64,000 bases of DNA, from NCBI GenBank assembly GCA_965204235.1, contig OZ241979.1, positions 620,001 to 684,000 on the forward strand, in the 5' to 3' direction. The translations under genes and the position numbers were made by a program. A model generated the notes under the pieces. The model was not told the DNA's origin. It searched no databases and saw only the letters and a program-made list of their open reading frames with translations. Of the stretch, positions 42,701 through 50,778 are shown one piece after another. This DNA is from JAJDTQ01 sp965204235. GTDB lineage: Bacteria > Desulfobacterota > Binatia > UBA9968 > JAJDTQ01. Each line of letters starts with the position of its first letter. The first letter of the stretch is position 1.

Positions 42701-43064
42701 GGCCATCCCCCCGGAACAGGAAGCGGTGCGGCGCCTCGCGGAGTCGAGCGGGCAGATGCAAGCCGCCATGCAGCGGTTGGCGCAGCGGGGACGGCTGGGG
42801 CGCGTGCCGCTGGTCCGTCTGTTCCGGGACGGCCGCTTCATCCCGCCCGGACGGTCCGCTCCCCCGGCCGGGACGCCACGGTTCCCCGATTTCAACGTGG
42901 ACGAGAGCCTCGCCGGACTGGACACGGACAAGGTGGAGCTTCCCGGAAAGGACGACTACAAGCCCGAGAAGTTCCGCAAGGAGATCCTCGAGGCCCTCAA
43001 GCAGGGCGTGCCGGACCGGTACAGGGAACAGGTCGAGAGCTACTTCAAGGAGTTGTCGCAATAA
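39756..43064 (+). CDS. DUF4175-family large membrane protein
   Basis: A 1102-residue protein. Membrane helices lie at about residues 35-52, 58-80 and 155-172, followed by a periplasmic beta-rich part (residues 190-490) and a long helical region with many Glu/Arg/Gln (residues 500-860; LRQLFQLFPSLDPKIV later). Size and layout match DUF4175 proteins found with MoxR ATPases and VWA proteins. Role unknown; probably a scaffold or cell-envelope complex part. The ATG 39756 is the first in the frame with similarity. Downstream genes follow on the same strand. Confidence 0.82.
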   Translation: MATPSHEREYGQVRDFLRRFERRLRTVRGMEALCLTGAAAPVLAALGLGVDAVKGWLPYAPLALSLLSAATLLALVGYTLLCFLRPHSLSWAARRIERQRPELRNDLINSLQLYPQLAAPADAAGASAPMILALVRQTREQVRAIRLADLVDYGPLKAKARLLALVAAPVLALAAWDPGFPGRTLALVVHPLEHLPPADVFIHVATRDVRVVRGSPVAVEAATSGAQPDRVVLEFRPAAPGDGGEAAQTIDMDRTRPDRYAALLPEVTEDLDYRVAAGPFASPWYRIAATERPSVTDLDVTLYPPHYTGLPDETLAGGNVRGVRGSTLRFAAAANKPLAHAVLVLDDGREVPLKVTGDRVRGGMVLFRSQRYRIRIEDPFGFENLPIPYEMHAVPDGFPVVELLEPAEDLEVNGDERLALEYRADDDYGVREVVLVARVGDREERLPAWRREPARTVRDRFVWDLDAMRLDAGDVVTYHLEILDNDTISGPKLGRSRPFSLRLEDLEVEHRQVTEMIRDLSDKMVDLLADHLESAPAEAPPDAAGPPPGQRLAEGLDRMAERVDEVMARARNDRMSDFATWSDLETLKRNLEYARTELLDDVRRASSAAERERAHDEMATDLERMSMLSEEMSRRLAGQEMASNARDMVKGQERFLDSLEKLRSGHKDLDEVLDELSRLSRQLRELQASLMQFARDLPSEFLNPESMRNMPFADMRSVMDEIRRKLGEGDIQGAMQLARELFNQMAQLAASLRSGQQQAQTSMMARMQAAMSQSGNELQQILREQQDILLGTEGIHGENTRELEERRREALERLAAKTRSRLESWTRLLADHDLGNAQGLPETADEDAVSVHPLLAGLLSMLADGDFAAFAQQWEPALRQLDQPLTEDQEKAAAAMAELAREYRDLGRMPAPDLTPDQKETVRGLAARQGVLEERTGDLAERLRQLFQLFPSLDPKIVRDIAEASGFMGRATDELGRLAPGRAIPPEQEAVRRLAESSGQMQAAMQRLAQRGRLGRVPLVRLFRDGRFIPPGRSAPPAGTPRFPDFNVDESLAGLDTDKVELPGKDDYKPEKFRKEILEALKQGVPDRYREQVESYFKELSQ

Positions 43065-43110
43065 GTCCGGGCTCCGAAGCCGCGGCGAGGCGGAAATCGT
43101 CCGCGGCCCT

Positions 43111-43170
43111 GGACCCGTCCTTCGACTTCGCTACGCTCAGGACGAACGGATGGGTCGTTCCGAGTTTCCC
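43111..43170 (+). repeat. Dispersed intergenic repeat, copy C
   Basis: CCGTCCTTCGACTTCGCTAC then GCTCAGGACGAACGG and TCGTTCCGAGTTTCC, matching copy A over its full length with a few changes. It lies between the DUF4175 and peptidase MA genes and may separate their transcripts. Confidence 0.75.
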
Positions 43171-43202
43171 CCGGATTGCAGGCAACCTTTCCGGTATCCA
43201 CA

Positions 43203-44876
43203 ATGAGGATCCCCAGGCTCCGATACGCGTGGGCGGCGGTCCTGCTGTCGGCTCTCCTCTGCTCGCCGGCCGCAGCCCGGGACGAAGCTCCGGCGGCGCC
43301 GGCCGAGTCCGGCATCGAGACCGCGAAGGAGCTGCTGGGCGCGTGGCGCACGGGAGCAGTCGATAATCGAAGCCAAGATCGACAAATCGAGACCGCGAGG
43401 GAGCTGTTGGGCGCGTGGCGCGTGGAAGAGGCCCGGCCGGTGGTCTCCCGCCTCATGGAGGAGCAGCCGGGTTCCGCGGAGGCCCTGGACCTGGGAGCGC
43501 TCCTCGCCTACTACGAGGGCGACTATGCCGGGGCGCTCGAAACCGTGGAGAGGGCCCTGGAGATCGAGGCGGAGAACGACCAACGCCAGGCCCTGCGCCT
43601 CCTGCTGCAACAGACCCGCGACGCCACCCGGCGCTTCAGGCGCTTCGAGAGCGAACACTTCCTGCTCTACCTCCACGACGAACGGGACGGCATCCTAGCG
43701 GAGCCTGCGCTGGCGGCGCTGGAGAAGGCGCAGCAGGAGGTGGGGCGCGAGCTGGGGTATCGGCCCCGGTCCAGGGTGCGCGTGGAGGTCGCGCCGGACG
43801 TGCGGTCGTTCAACGCCGTCTCGACGCTTTCGCTGCGGGACATCGAGGAAACCGGGGCCGTCGGCCTGTGCAAGTTCAACAAGGTCATGATCATCTCGCC
43901 GCGGGTGCTCGCGCGCGGCTACCGCTGGCTGGACTCCCTCGTCCATGAATACATCCATTTCGCCATCGTCAACCTGACCCGGAACAAGACGCCCATCTGG
44001 CTGCACGAAGGCATCGCACGCTACTACGAGACGTTGTGGCGGAACCCCGTCCAGGGCGCCAGACCGGATTACCTGACCCCGGCCAACGAGACCTTGCTGG
44101 CGACGGCTTCGGCCACGGGGGAGTTCGTCGGCTTCGAGGAAATGGAGCCGTCCCTCATACGGCTGGATACGCCGGAGCAGGTGCAACTGGCCTATGCAGA
44201 GGCAGCCTCCGCGGTGGATTACATCAGGAGCGTCAGGGGTCCCGGGGGCGTCCGGGAAGTGCTGGCCCAGGTGGAGCGCACGTCCGCGGCCGAGGCCATC
44301 GAAGCGGTCATGGGGGCGCCGTTGGAGCAGTTCGAGGCCGACTGGCGGGAGTTCGTCCGGGGACAGGGTCTCCGGGTGGTGGAGGGCAGCCGCATACGCA
44401 CCTACGAGGTCAAGGACGAATCGAGGAGTCCGGAGATGGTCGAACTGGGGGAGATCCGGTCCGAGATCGCCAGGAACCGGACCCACCTGGGAGACCGCAT
44501 GCGTGCGCGCGGCCGCCTGCGCGCGGCCGCCGCGGAGTACCGCAGGGCGCTGCGGGCCGGCCCGAACTCCGTCGTCGTCCTGGAACGGCTGGGGGAGGCG
44601 CTCGTCCACGGCCAACGGTATGGAGAGGCCCTGCCGCACCTGGAGAAGGCACGGCGCCTGAACCCGGACTCGGTTCGGACCTGGTTCCTGATGGGCCGGC
44701 TCCACCAGGGCGCCGGCGACTACGCCGCGGCCCGCAGCGCCCTGGAGGAGGCGCTCCAGATCAACCCGTTCCACCCCGGCGTGCGCCGCCTCCTGGGCGG
44801 AGTCCACGAAGCGCTGGGCGATGAAGCGGAGGCGCGCAAGGCCCGGGAAGTCCTGGAACGGCTGGGGGGCCGGTGA
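43203..44876 (+). CDS. Exported peptidase MA-like (gluzincin) protein with TPR repeats
   Basis: A 557-residue protein. The signal peptide AWAAVLLSALLCSPAAA is followed by a short N-terminal TPR region. The zinc-peptidase motif HEYIHFAIVN has its third ligand in WLHEGIARYYE. C-terminal TPR repeats follow (residues about 430-550; GDYAAARSALEEALQINPF). The family is probably a cell-envelope peptidase. Near residues 38-70 the segment ETA(K/R)ELLGAWR occurs twice, 26 residues apart, joined by a less GC-rich linker, which looks like a recent local duplication. It precedes moxR with a 44-bp gap. Confidence 0.82.
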   Translation: MRIPRLRYAWAAVLLSALLCSPAAARDEAPAAPAESGIETAKELLGAWRTGAVDNRSQDRQIETARELLGAWRVEEARPVVSRLMEEQPGSAEALDLGALLAYYEGDYAGALETVERALEIEAENDQRQALRLLLQQTRDATRRFRRFESEHFLLYLHDERDGILAEPALAALEKAQQEVGRELGYRPRSRVRVEVAPDVRSFNAVSTLSLRDIEETGAVGLCKFNKVMIISPRVLARGYRWLDSLVHEYIHFAIVNLTRNKTPIWLHEGIARYYETLWRNPVQGARPDYLTPANETLLATASATGEFVGFEEMEPSLIRLDTPEQVQLAYAEAASAVDYIRSVRGPGGVREVLAQVERTSAAEAIEAVMGAPLEQFEADWREFVRGQGLRVVEGSRIRTYEVKDESRSPEMVELGEIRSEIARNRTHLGDRMRARGRLRAAAAEYRRALRAGPNSVVVLERLGEALVHGQRYGEALPHLEKARRLNPDSVRTWFLMGRLHQGAGDYAAARSALEEALQINPFHPGVRRLLGGVHEALGDEAEARKAREVLERLGGR

Positions 44877-44920
44877 CCGCCGGTCCTGACGCACACACCC
44901 TCGGGAGGAAGTGGGACACC

Positions 44921-45949
44921 ATGGACGACACACGACTCGCGGACCGGGAACTCGCAGCCATCGAGGAGTTCGGAGAAAAGCGCCGTTCGATGCTTTCTGA
45001 GATCCACAAGGTCATCGTGGGCCAGGAAAAGGCCGTCGAGGAGGTGCTGATCGCGCTCTTCTCCAGGGGCCACTGCCTGCTCGTGGGGGTTCCGGGGCTG
45101 GCCAAGACCATGCTCATCAGCACCTTGGCGGAAGTGCTGGACCTCCGGTTCAACCGCATCCAGTTCACCCCCGACCTCATGCCGTCGGACATCACCGGCA
45201 CCGACATCCTCCAGGAGGACGCCGCCACCGGCCGGCGCCGGTTCCAGTTCCTGAAAGGCCCGATCTTCACCAACGTGCTGCTGGCGGACGAGATCAACCG
45301 GACTCCGCCCAAGACCCAGGCGGCGCTGTTGCAGTCCATGCAGGAGTACCGCGTAACGGCCAGCGGAAACACCTATCCGCTCGACCTGCCGTTCTTCGTC
45401 CTGGCGACCCAGAACCCCGTGGAGCAGGAAGGCACGTATCCGCTGCCGGAAGCCCAACTGGACCGCTTCATGCTGAACGTCCACATATCCTACCCTCCCC
45501 CGGAAGACGAGGTGCAGATCGTCCTCCGGACCACCTCGGCCGACAAGCCGGCGCCGGCCAAGGTCATGGACGGGCCAACGATCCTGGGGCACCAGGACCT
45601 CGTGCGGCGAGTCCCGGCGTCGCGGTTCGTCGTGAACTACGCGGTGTCGCTGGCGCAGCGAACGCGGCCGGGCAACCCCCAGGCCCCCCGGTTCATCCAG
45701 GACTACGTGGAATGGGGCGCGGGTCCCCGGGCGTCCCAGTTCCTGGTCCTGGGAGGCAAGGCTCGGACCATACTGGACGGCCGCTTCGCGGTCTCCGCGG
45801 AAGACGTCCGGGCCATGGCGCCATCGGTCTTGCGCCACCGCATCATCCCCAACTTCAAGGCCCAGGCCGAGGGGATCTCCTCCATGGACATCGTCACCCG
45901 GCTGCTGGAAGAGGTCCGGCCCGAGTCCGAGGGCAGCGCCGCGGCGTGA
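44921..45949 (+). CDS. MoxR-type AAA+ ATPase
   Basis: A 342-residue AAA+ chaperone. Walker A is VGVPGLAKT (near residue 50), Walker B LLADEINR, and sensor LATQNPVEQEGTYPLPEAQ. The C-terminal lid has GASPRA-like GAGPRASQFLVLGGKA. MoxR ATPases act on VWA-domain partners. The usual partners (DUF58, BatA-like, VWA) are found 9.5 kb further on rather than directly after. ATG 44921 follows GGGAGGAAG; an upstream GTG at 44873 overlaps the previous stop. Confidence 0.95.
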   Translation: MDDTRLADRELAAIEEFGEKRRSMLSEIHKVIVGQEKAVEEVLIALFSRGHCLLVGVPGLAKTMLISTLAEVLDLRFNRIQFTPDLMPSDITGTDILQEDAATGRRRFQFLKGPIFTNVLLADEINRTPPKTQAALLQSMQEYRVTASGNTYPLDLPFFVLATQNPVEQEGTYPLPEAQLDRFMLNVHISYPPPEDEVQIVLRTTSADKPAPAKVMDGPTILGHQDLVRRVPASRFVVNYAVSLAQRTRPGNPQAPRFIQDYVEWGAGPRASQFLVLGGKARTILDGRFAVSAEDVRAMAPSVLRHRIIPNFKAQAEGISSMDIVTRLLEEVRPESEGSAAA

Positions 45950-46055
45950 CCGCTCCTCCCGCCCGGGCCGCGGGGACTCGCCTGCCCTCCGTCTGAAGAC
46001 GCACCGGGAAACAGGCGTGTGCGCCGGGTCTGCGAGCGCATTCGCATCGAGGGCC

Positions 46056-46700
46056 ATGCTGCTCCATTTCGACTACGACGGCGTGCTCGTGGACTCCTTC
46101 GACGAGTTGCTGTCCGCGGCGCGGAAAGCGGCTTCGGATACCGGTCTGGGAAGGCCGCCGACCCGCAACGACTTCGAGACCATCGAGGATCTCAGCGCAA
46201 CGGGCATCGCCGCCCTGCTGGGAGTGCCGCAGCGGGGCATCGAGATCTATACAGACCGGATGCACCAGGCGCTGGACGCCGACGGCTACGAGCCGGCCAT
46301 GTTTCCGGGCATCCCCCACCTCCTGCGGACCCTGTCGCAGCAACACACCCTGGTCATCGTGACTTCGAACTTCGGCCGCCTGGTGCGGCGCGGCCTGTCC
46401 CGGCACGGGGTGGCGGAGTGCGTGGCGCTCGTGCTGGACGCCCAACGCCCGGGCACGAAGAGCGGGAAGATCGCACACTCCCTGGAGCGCTTCGGCGTCC
46501 CTCCCGGGGAAAGCTTCATGATCGGCGACACCCGCGGCGACATCCGCCACGGCAGGACCGCGGGCGTACGCACCGCGGGCGTCACCTGGGGCTACCAGGA
46601 CCGCCGGACCCTGGAGCGGGAAGCGCCGGACTTCATCGTCGATTCGCCGCGAGAGTTGCTGGACCTCCTGCGCGCGGTCGCGGGCGGCGCGGAGCCCTGA
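46056..46700 (+). CDS. HAD-superfamily hydrolase (phosphoglycolate phosphatase-like)
   Basis: A 214-residue phosphatase-fold protein. Motif I is FDYDGVLVDS, motif II VIVTSNFG, motif III lysine in GTKSGKI, and motif IV MIGDTRGDI. A helical cap lies at about residues 18-85. Substrate unknown; small phosphorylated metabolites are usual. It begins 106 bp after moxR and is the first gene of the inserted block. Confidence 0.9.
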   Translation: MLLHFDYDGVLVDSFDELLSAARKAASDTGLGRPPTRNDFETIEDLSATGIAALLGVPQRGIEIYTDRMHQALDADGYEPAMFPGIPHLLRTLSQQHTLVIVTSNFGRLVRRGLSRHGVAECVALVLDAQRPGTKSGKIAHSLERFGVPPGESFMIGDTRGDIRHGRTAGVRTAGVTWGYQDRRTLEREAPDFIVDSPRELLDLLRAVAGGAEP

Positions 46701-46724
46701 GCCGCGGTAGATTCCTGCTTGCTC

Positions 46725-46767
46725 GGACAGGCTCCTGGCGACAGCCCGTAGCGAGGGCAAGCGCACG
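46725..46767. repeat. 43-bp direct repeat, left copy
   Basis: Matches 48435-48477 at 41 of 43 positions. The right copy is the 3' end of the MazF-like toxin gene (residues ALALATGCR plus stop and flank). In the left copy the stop codon is changed. The pair brackets the arylsulfotransferase gene. Confidence 0.85.
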
Positions 46768-46886
46768 ATCCAACTCCGCTGCCGATACAAACAACACCGG
46801 CTGTGTCATGAATGGTTTCTGCATGGACTCATCCCATCATGCCTGCCCCGCTTTATGCAGAGGTCTCCCCATGCTAACTTGGCCAC

Positions 46887-48320
46887 ATGCACGGAGCGTT
46901 TTCGGCATGGCTGGGAAGGGCGCCGCTCCTCCTGTTCATGGCAGCGCTCATGCTGGCGGCCTTCGCCGGCGGGCTGTGCGTCGCGCAGTACAAGGTCTTC
47001 CCATACGCTCACCTGTCTTCCGCCAGGAAAACCTTCGTCTCGCTGGTCGAGGTCAACCTGCCCCCCCCTTCCGACCAGAAATTCGTGGACGTCCCTCCCG
47101 ACCAGGCGGCGGCCCGGCGCTTCGAGTTCATCGGCAGCGATCGCCTGATCGACCCGATACTGGTTCCGGGAGGGCGGGGGCACTTCCGGGAGTACTGCCC
47201 GGATCACGTGGGCTGTCTTGCGGTGGAGTACGCCGGCCGCGGCGAAGTCCGGCATGCGTGGCCGTACCGCCCCGACGAGTTGGAGAGATGGATGGGGAAG
47301 GAAGATTTCACCGCGGATTTCCCGTACGAGCATGCGCCCGGATTCTCCTTTACCAAGCTCAAGCATGTACGTGTAGAGAGAGTATCGCAATACGCCAATG
47401 GAGATCTTCTGGCGGTCTTCCACTTCGATCGTACCCACCCTTACGGCGGCGGGACGGCGCGCATCGACCGAACCGGCAAGCCGGTGTGGTACCGTCCGGA
47501 CTATAGCCACCATCGACCACACCTGACTGACGGTGAAGTGGCCCTGGTTCCGGGCATGCGGCGCGGCAGGCCCATCGACACCAGGATCATACCGGGACGG
47601 AGGGGAGCTCGAATCGCGATGTCTTGTCCGGAATGGCGTCACGATCTCGTGAACGTAATCGACCCTGCAGGGAGGCTGCCGCAAGAGATTTCCGTGTTCG
47701 ACGCCGTACTCGAGTCCCCCTATGCCCTGCTTTTGCTCCATGTGGATCCTTGTAACCCGACGCATGTCAATTCCGTCCACCCGCTGAGGGAAGACGCCGC
47801 GGGCGCGGGCCTCGAACCCGGAGACTTGGTCGTGTCCATCAGGAACCTGCACGCATTCGCCGTATTGGACCGCGAAACCCATCGGTTGAGGCGCATGGTG
47901 CGCGGCGGGTTCATGATGCAGCACTCCGTCCTGCATTTCGAGGGGTCCCGGTTCCTCCTGCTGGACAACCTGGGGGGCAGAACCGCGGACGGCTCTCTGG
48001 GCATATCACGGCTGCTGATGGTGGACGCGGCGAGCGGCGAGGAAACCACCATCTTCCCGAACCACCGGACTCCTGGCCACTTGCGAGAACTGTTCACTTA
48101 CGAGAGCGGCGGAGTCGCCATTTCCCCGGACCGTCGCAGGGCCCTGGCGACGTTTGCCGCGGAGGGCAAGGCAGTGGAGGTTCGGATCGCCGATGGCGCG
48201 GTGCAGGTAGTGTTCCACTCGCTCCACGACATGTCCCATGTGGAGGAGCTTCCGGAGGAACGAGCCACCCGGGCGCTTCAGAGTAATCTCAGCGAGGTTC
48301 GCTATGGCGGTGATGGATGA
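46887..48320 (+). CDS. Arylsulfotransferase (ASST) family protein
   Basis: A 477-residue protein with one N-terminal hydrophobic helix (residues 10-33, signal anchor or signal). The family's beta-propeller motifs include DPCNPTHVNSVHPL and MMQHSVLHFEGSRFLLLDNL; a histidine in these is the usual catalytic or sulfate-carrying residue. ASST enzymes move sulfate between phenolic compounds in the periplasm. Some stretches are less GC-rich than flanking genes. The gene lies between 43-bp direct repeats and may have been inserted. Confidence 0.72.
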   Translation: MHGAFSAWLGRAPLLLFMAALMLAAFAGGLCVAQYKVFPYAHLSSARKTFVSLVEVNLPPPSDQKFVDVPPDQAAARRFEFIGSDRLIDPILVPGGRGHFREYCPDHVGCLAVEYAGRGEVRHAWPYRPDELERWMGKEDFTADFPYEHAPGFSFTKLKHVRVERVSQYANGDLLAVFHFDRTHPYGGGTARIDRTGKPVWYRPDYSHHRPHLTDGEVALVPGMRRGRPIDTRIIPGRRGARIAMSCPEWRHDLVNVIDPAGRLPQEISVFDAVLESPYALLLLHVDPCNPTHVNSVHPLREDAAGAGLEPGDLVVSIRNLHAFAVLDRETHRLRRMVRGGFMMQHSVLHFEGSRFLLLDNLGGRTADGSLGISRLLMVDAASGEETTIFPNHRTPGHLRELFTYESGGVAISPDRRRALATFAAEGKAVEVRIADGAVQVVFHSLHDMSHVEELPEERATRALQSNLSEVRYGGDG

Positions 48321-48434
48321 TGCGCGATTCGGAACCCTGTGGACTTTGGTGGCGGACCGGGGTTGCGGCGAGGGACGCGCTTTTTCATGGGGAGAGGCGC
48401 CTCGATCCGGAATGGATCAGAGGCTCCCTTACCT

Positions 48435-48477
48435 GGACAGGATCCTAGCGACAGCCCGTAGCGAGGGCAAGCGCACG
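48435..48477. repeat. 43-bp direct repeat, right copy
   Basis: Overlaps the 3' end of the MazF-like toxin gene (stop at 48445). The left copy is at 46725-46767; the repeats are 1,710 bp apart. Confidence 0.85.
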
Positions 48478-48783
48478 GCACACTTGGCGCATCTTTACGG
48501 CGCTCAGCGTCCCGACGTAGCGATGGAGCCATCGCTGCTCCACGGTCTGGACGTGATCGAGGTTGATGGCCGAGTCGTTCTTCAACCCTTCGTCCACGCC
48601 AACGATAACCTCGCTCGGCAATCCCCGGATCGTTGACGTGATCGGCGCCACCAACGCGGTGTGGAGCAGTGGAAGGACCTCCTGGCGGCTCAGGATGACG
48701 ACGGGCCGCTGTTTGTCGGGCGCCCTGAAGCGGTATTGCCAGATATTCCCGCGACGCAGGTCGGACGTCAATACTCCGGCCAT
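48445..48783 (-). CDS. MazF/PemK-like toxin
   Basis: A 112-residue protein of the MazF endoribonuclease fold. LRRGNIWQYRF and KQRPVVILSRQEV form the first strands, TALVAPITSTIRGLPSEV the middle, and AINLDHVQTVEQRWL the rest. MazF toxins cleave mRNA. The ATG at 48783 overlaps the antitoxin frame by 16 bp, typical of such pairs. Its last 12 codons form the right 43-bp repeat. Confidence 0.88.
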   Translation of the reverse strand: MAGVLTSDLRRGNIWQYRFRAPDKQRPVVILSRQEVLPLLHTALVAPITSTIRGLPSEVIVGVDEGLKNDSAINLDHVQTVEQRWLHRYVGTLSAVKMRQVCRALALATGCR

Positions 48784-49001
48784 ACGCCCTCGCTCGCCCA
48801 TCCTTCGAGTTCGTCGTCCAGCGCGGCCTTGCGGCGATATCCGGTTCGGTATCGGCGCGCAACGTCCTCGGCGTCCTTGCGCTCGAGATACTCGGCTACG
48901 GCATCGCGCAACACCGCTGACCGGCCCCGTTCCCGTACCTCGGGGTATCGGTCCAGCTTGTCGAGCAGCGCTTCGTCAAACGTGACCTGGATAGCTTTCA
49001 T
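48768..49001 (-). CDS. Ribbon-helix-helix antitoxin
   Basis: A 77-residue protein with an N-terminal RHH/CopG fold (MKAIQVTFDEALLDKLDRYP, RGRSAVLRDAVAEYL) and an acidic C-terminal tail that would bind the toxin. It should repress its own promoter. The gene precedes and overlaps the MazF-like toxin gene. Confidence 0.88.
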   Translation of the reverse strand: MKAIQVTFDEALLDKLDRYPEVRERGRSAVLRDAVAEYLERKDAEDVARRYRTGYRRKAALDDELEGWASEGVWPEY

Positions 49002-49124
49002 ACCCAGAGTTATACCGTATGGACAACAACATATCCAATCCTCATTCCCTGGGCCTGCCGGGAATGGGCCTCGGCATGGACGGATGCCGCGCGCAGGCCC
49101 GGGCCGAAGTCGAGGGACTGCGCA

Positions 49125-50726
49125 CTAGGGTCCGTGGTGGGTGGCCAGGGGGCTCGTGTCCGTGAGGGCCATCATCTTGCGGGCCAGGACCTCCATGAGC
49201 TCGCCGCGCTGCTTCCGGGAGCCGTCGTCGTCCCAGAGGTTGCGCATCTCGTGGGGGTCGTTCTCCAGGTCGTAGAGCTCGCCCCAGTCCGCCCCTTCGT
49301 ACAGGGTCAGGCGCCGGCCCCGGGTGACCAGGGTGCGGGCCCGGAAGTTGTGGTCGAAACCCATGTGGCCCCGGCGCTGGTGCTCCTCGATGAGCAGCGA
49401 GTCGTGGCCCGTGTCCGCGCCCTCCAGGGCGGGCAGCAGGCTGGTCCCCTGCATGCCGTTGGGCTCTTCCAGGCCCGCCCGGTGCAGGATGGTGCTCGGA
49501 AGGTCCGGGGCGTTGCAGAGGCTCCGGTTCACCACGTCCCGGGCGGCTGCCGACGGGTCCGTCCAGATCAACGGCACCCGCACCAGGCCCTGGTAGTGCA
49601 GGGCCCCCTTGAGCAGCAGTTGATGGTCCCCCATGAAGTCCCCGTGGTCGCTGGTGAAGACCACCACCGTGTCGTCCGCGAGACCCAGGCCCCGGAGGCG
49701 CTCCCGGATGCGCCCCACGGCGTCGTCGATCATGGTGATCATCCCGTAGGTGAGGGCGATGGCCTCCCGCGCTTCCGGCTCGGTGATGGCGAAGGTGCGC
49801 ATCCCGTTGCGGTCGCTGCCGCCCCGGTCCCGCTCTTCGTAGAGTTCCCGGAGATGCCGCGGCACAGGGTTCTCCCCGGGATGGAAGGAAGCGGGCAGGG
49901 CCACCTGCTCCGGGTGGTACATGTCCCAATAGCGACCGGGCGGGGTGAACGCGTGGTGCGGGTCGGGAAACGAACACTGGAGGAAGAAGGGCCGCTGCCG
50001 CCCGGAACTCGCGTGCGCTTCCAGGAAGGCCAGGGTCCGCTCCTCCACGTAGGTGGTGGGATAGATTTCCTCGGGCATCCGCGTGCGCCATGCCTGGGGC
50101 GCCCGATAGTCGTTGCCGGGCAGTTGGTGCTCGACGCCGCGCAGGGAGTCGGGGTCGGGATGGCGCGCCCGGAGCCAGCGGTCGTAATGGCCCACCACCT
50201 GGTCGGCGTGCTTGATGGCCAACTCCATGTGCCGGAACCCGTAATAGGGCAGCACCGGCTCGAACTCCGGGTCCCGGGACCAGGTGGCGGGCAGCTCCTG
50301 GTCGTAGCGTCCGTCGTCGCCCTTCCACGCCTCCCGGAGCCCTTCGGGGACCGGGAGGCGTTGGGGGTCCCGCTCCGGCATGCCGATCACCGGAAGGTCC
50401 TCCTTGATGCTCTGCAGGTGGCATTTGCCGATGAGGGCGGTGTGGTAACCGGCCGCGGCCAGGACGTCCACGAACGTCGTCGCCCTGAGGGAGAGCGGGA
50501 TGCCGTTGTGCCGGGCCCCGTGGAGGGACGGCATCCGCCCGGTCATCAACGTCGCACGGTTGGGCATGCAGATGGGCGTGGCCGTGTAGAAACGCTCGAA
50601 CCGCGTTCCCGTTGCGGCAAGGCCGTCGATGTTCGGCGTCCGCACCACCGGGTTGCCGTAACAACCCAGGTGGTCCGCCCGGTGCTGGTCGGTGATGATG
50701 AAGAGGAAGTTGGGTCTGTCGGTCAT
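49125..50726 (-). CDS. Sulfatase (alkaline phosphatase superfamily)
   Basis: A 533-residue sulfatase. Metal ligands begin at NFLFIITDQHRADHLGCYGN. The formylglycine site is CMPNRATLMTG (CxPxR, so the cysteine form needing an FGE-type maturase). VVFTSDHGDFMGDHQLLLKG carries further metal ligands. There is no signal peptide, so it is probably cytoplasmic; it may also be a phosphonate monoester hydrolase-like enzyme. GGAGG lies before the ATG at 50726. It is last in a five-gene operon. Confidence 0.93.
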   Translation of the reverse strand: MTDRPNFLFIITDQHRADHLGCYGNPVVRTPNIDGLAATGTRFERFYTATPICMPNRATLMTGRMPSLHGARHNGIPLSLRATTFVDVLAAAGYHTALIGKCHLQSIKEDLPVIGMPERDPQRLPVPEGLREAWKGDDGRYDQELPATWSRDPEFEPVLPYYGFRHMELAIKHADQVVGHYDRWLRARHPDPDSLRGVEHQLPGNDYRAPQAWRTRMPEEIYPTTYVEERTLAFLEAHASSGRQRPFFLQCSFPDPHHAFTPPGRYWDMYHPEQVALPASFHPGENPVPRHLRELYEERDRGGSDRNGMRTFAITEPEAREAIALTYGMITMIDDAVGRIRERLRGLGLADDTVVVFTSDHGDFMGDHQLLLKGALHYQGLVRVPLIWTDPSAAARDVVNRSLCNAPDLPSTILHRAGLEEPNGMQGTSLLPALEGADTGHDSLLIEEHQRRGHMGFDHNFRARTLVTRGRRLTLYEGADWGELYDLENDPHEMRNLWDDDGSRKQRGELMEVLARKMMALTDTSPLATHHGP

Positions 50727-50778
50727 GTCCGCCTCCAGGTCTGCCGCGAGCATCGGCAGGAAAAGTTCGACCACGCCC

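Noticed and set aside
39564..43061. Very long open frame (over 1,100 codons) antisense to the DUF4175 gene
   Set aside because: Low-complexity, Arg/Gly/Gln/Val-rich translation without motifs; it is a codon shadow of a GC-rich gene. The same holds for long antisense frames at 4781-5956, 6727-8124, 8112-10157, 56305-58422 and 59229-61355.
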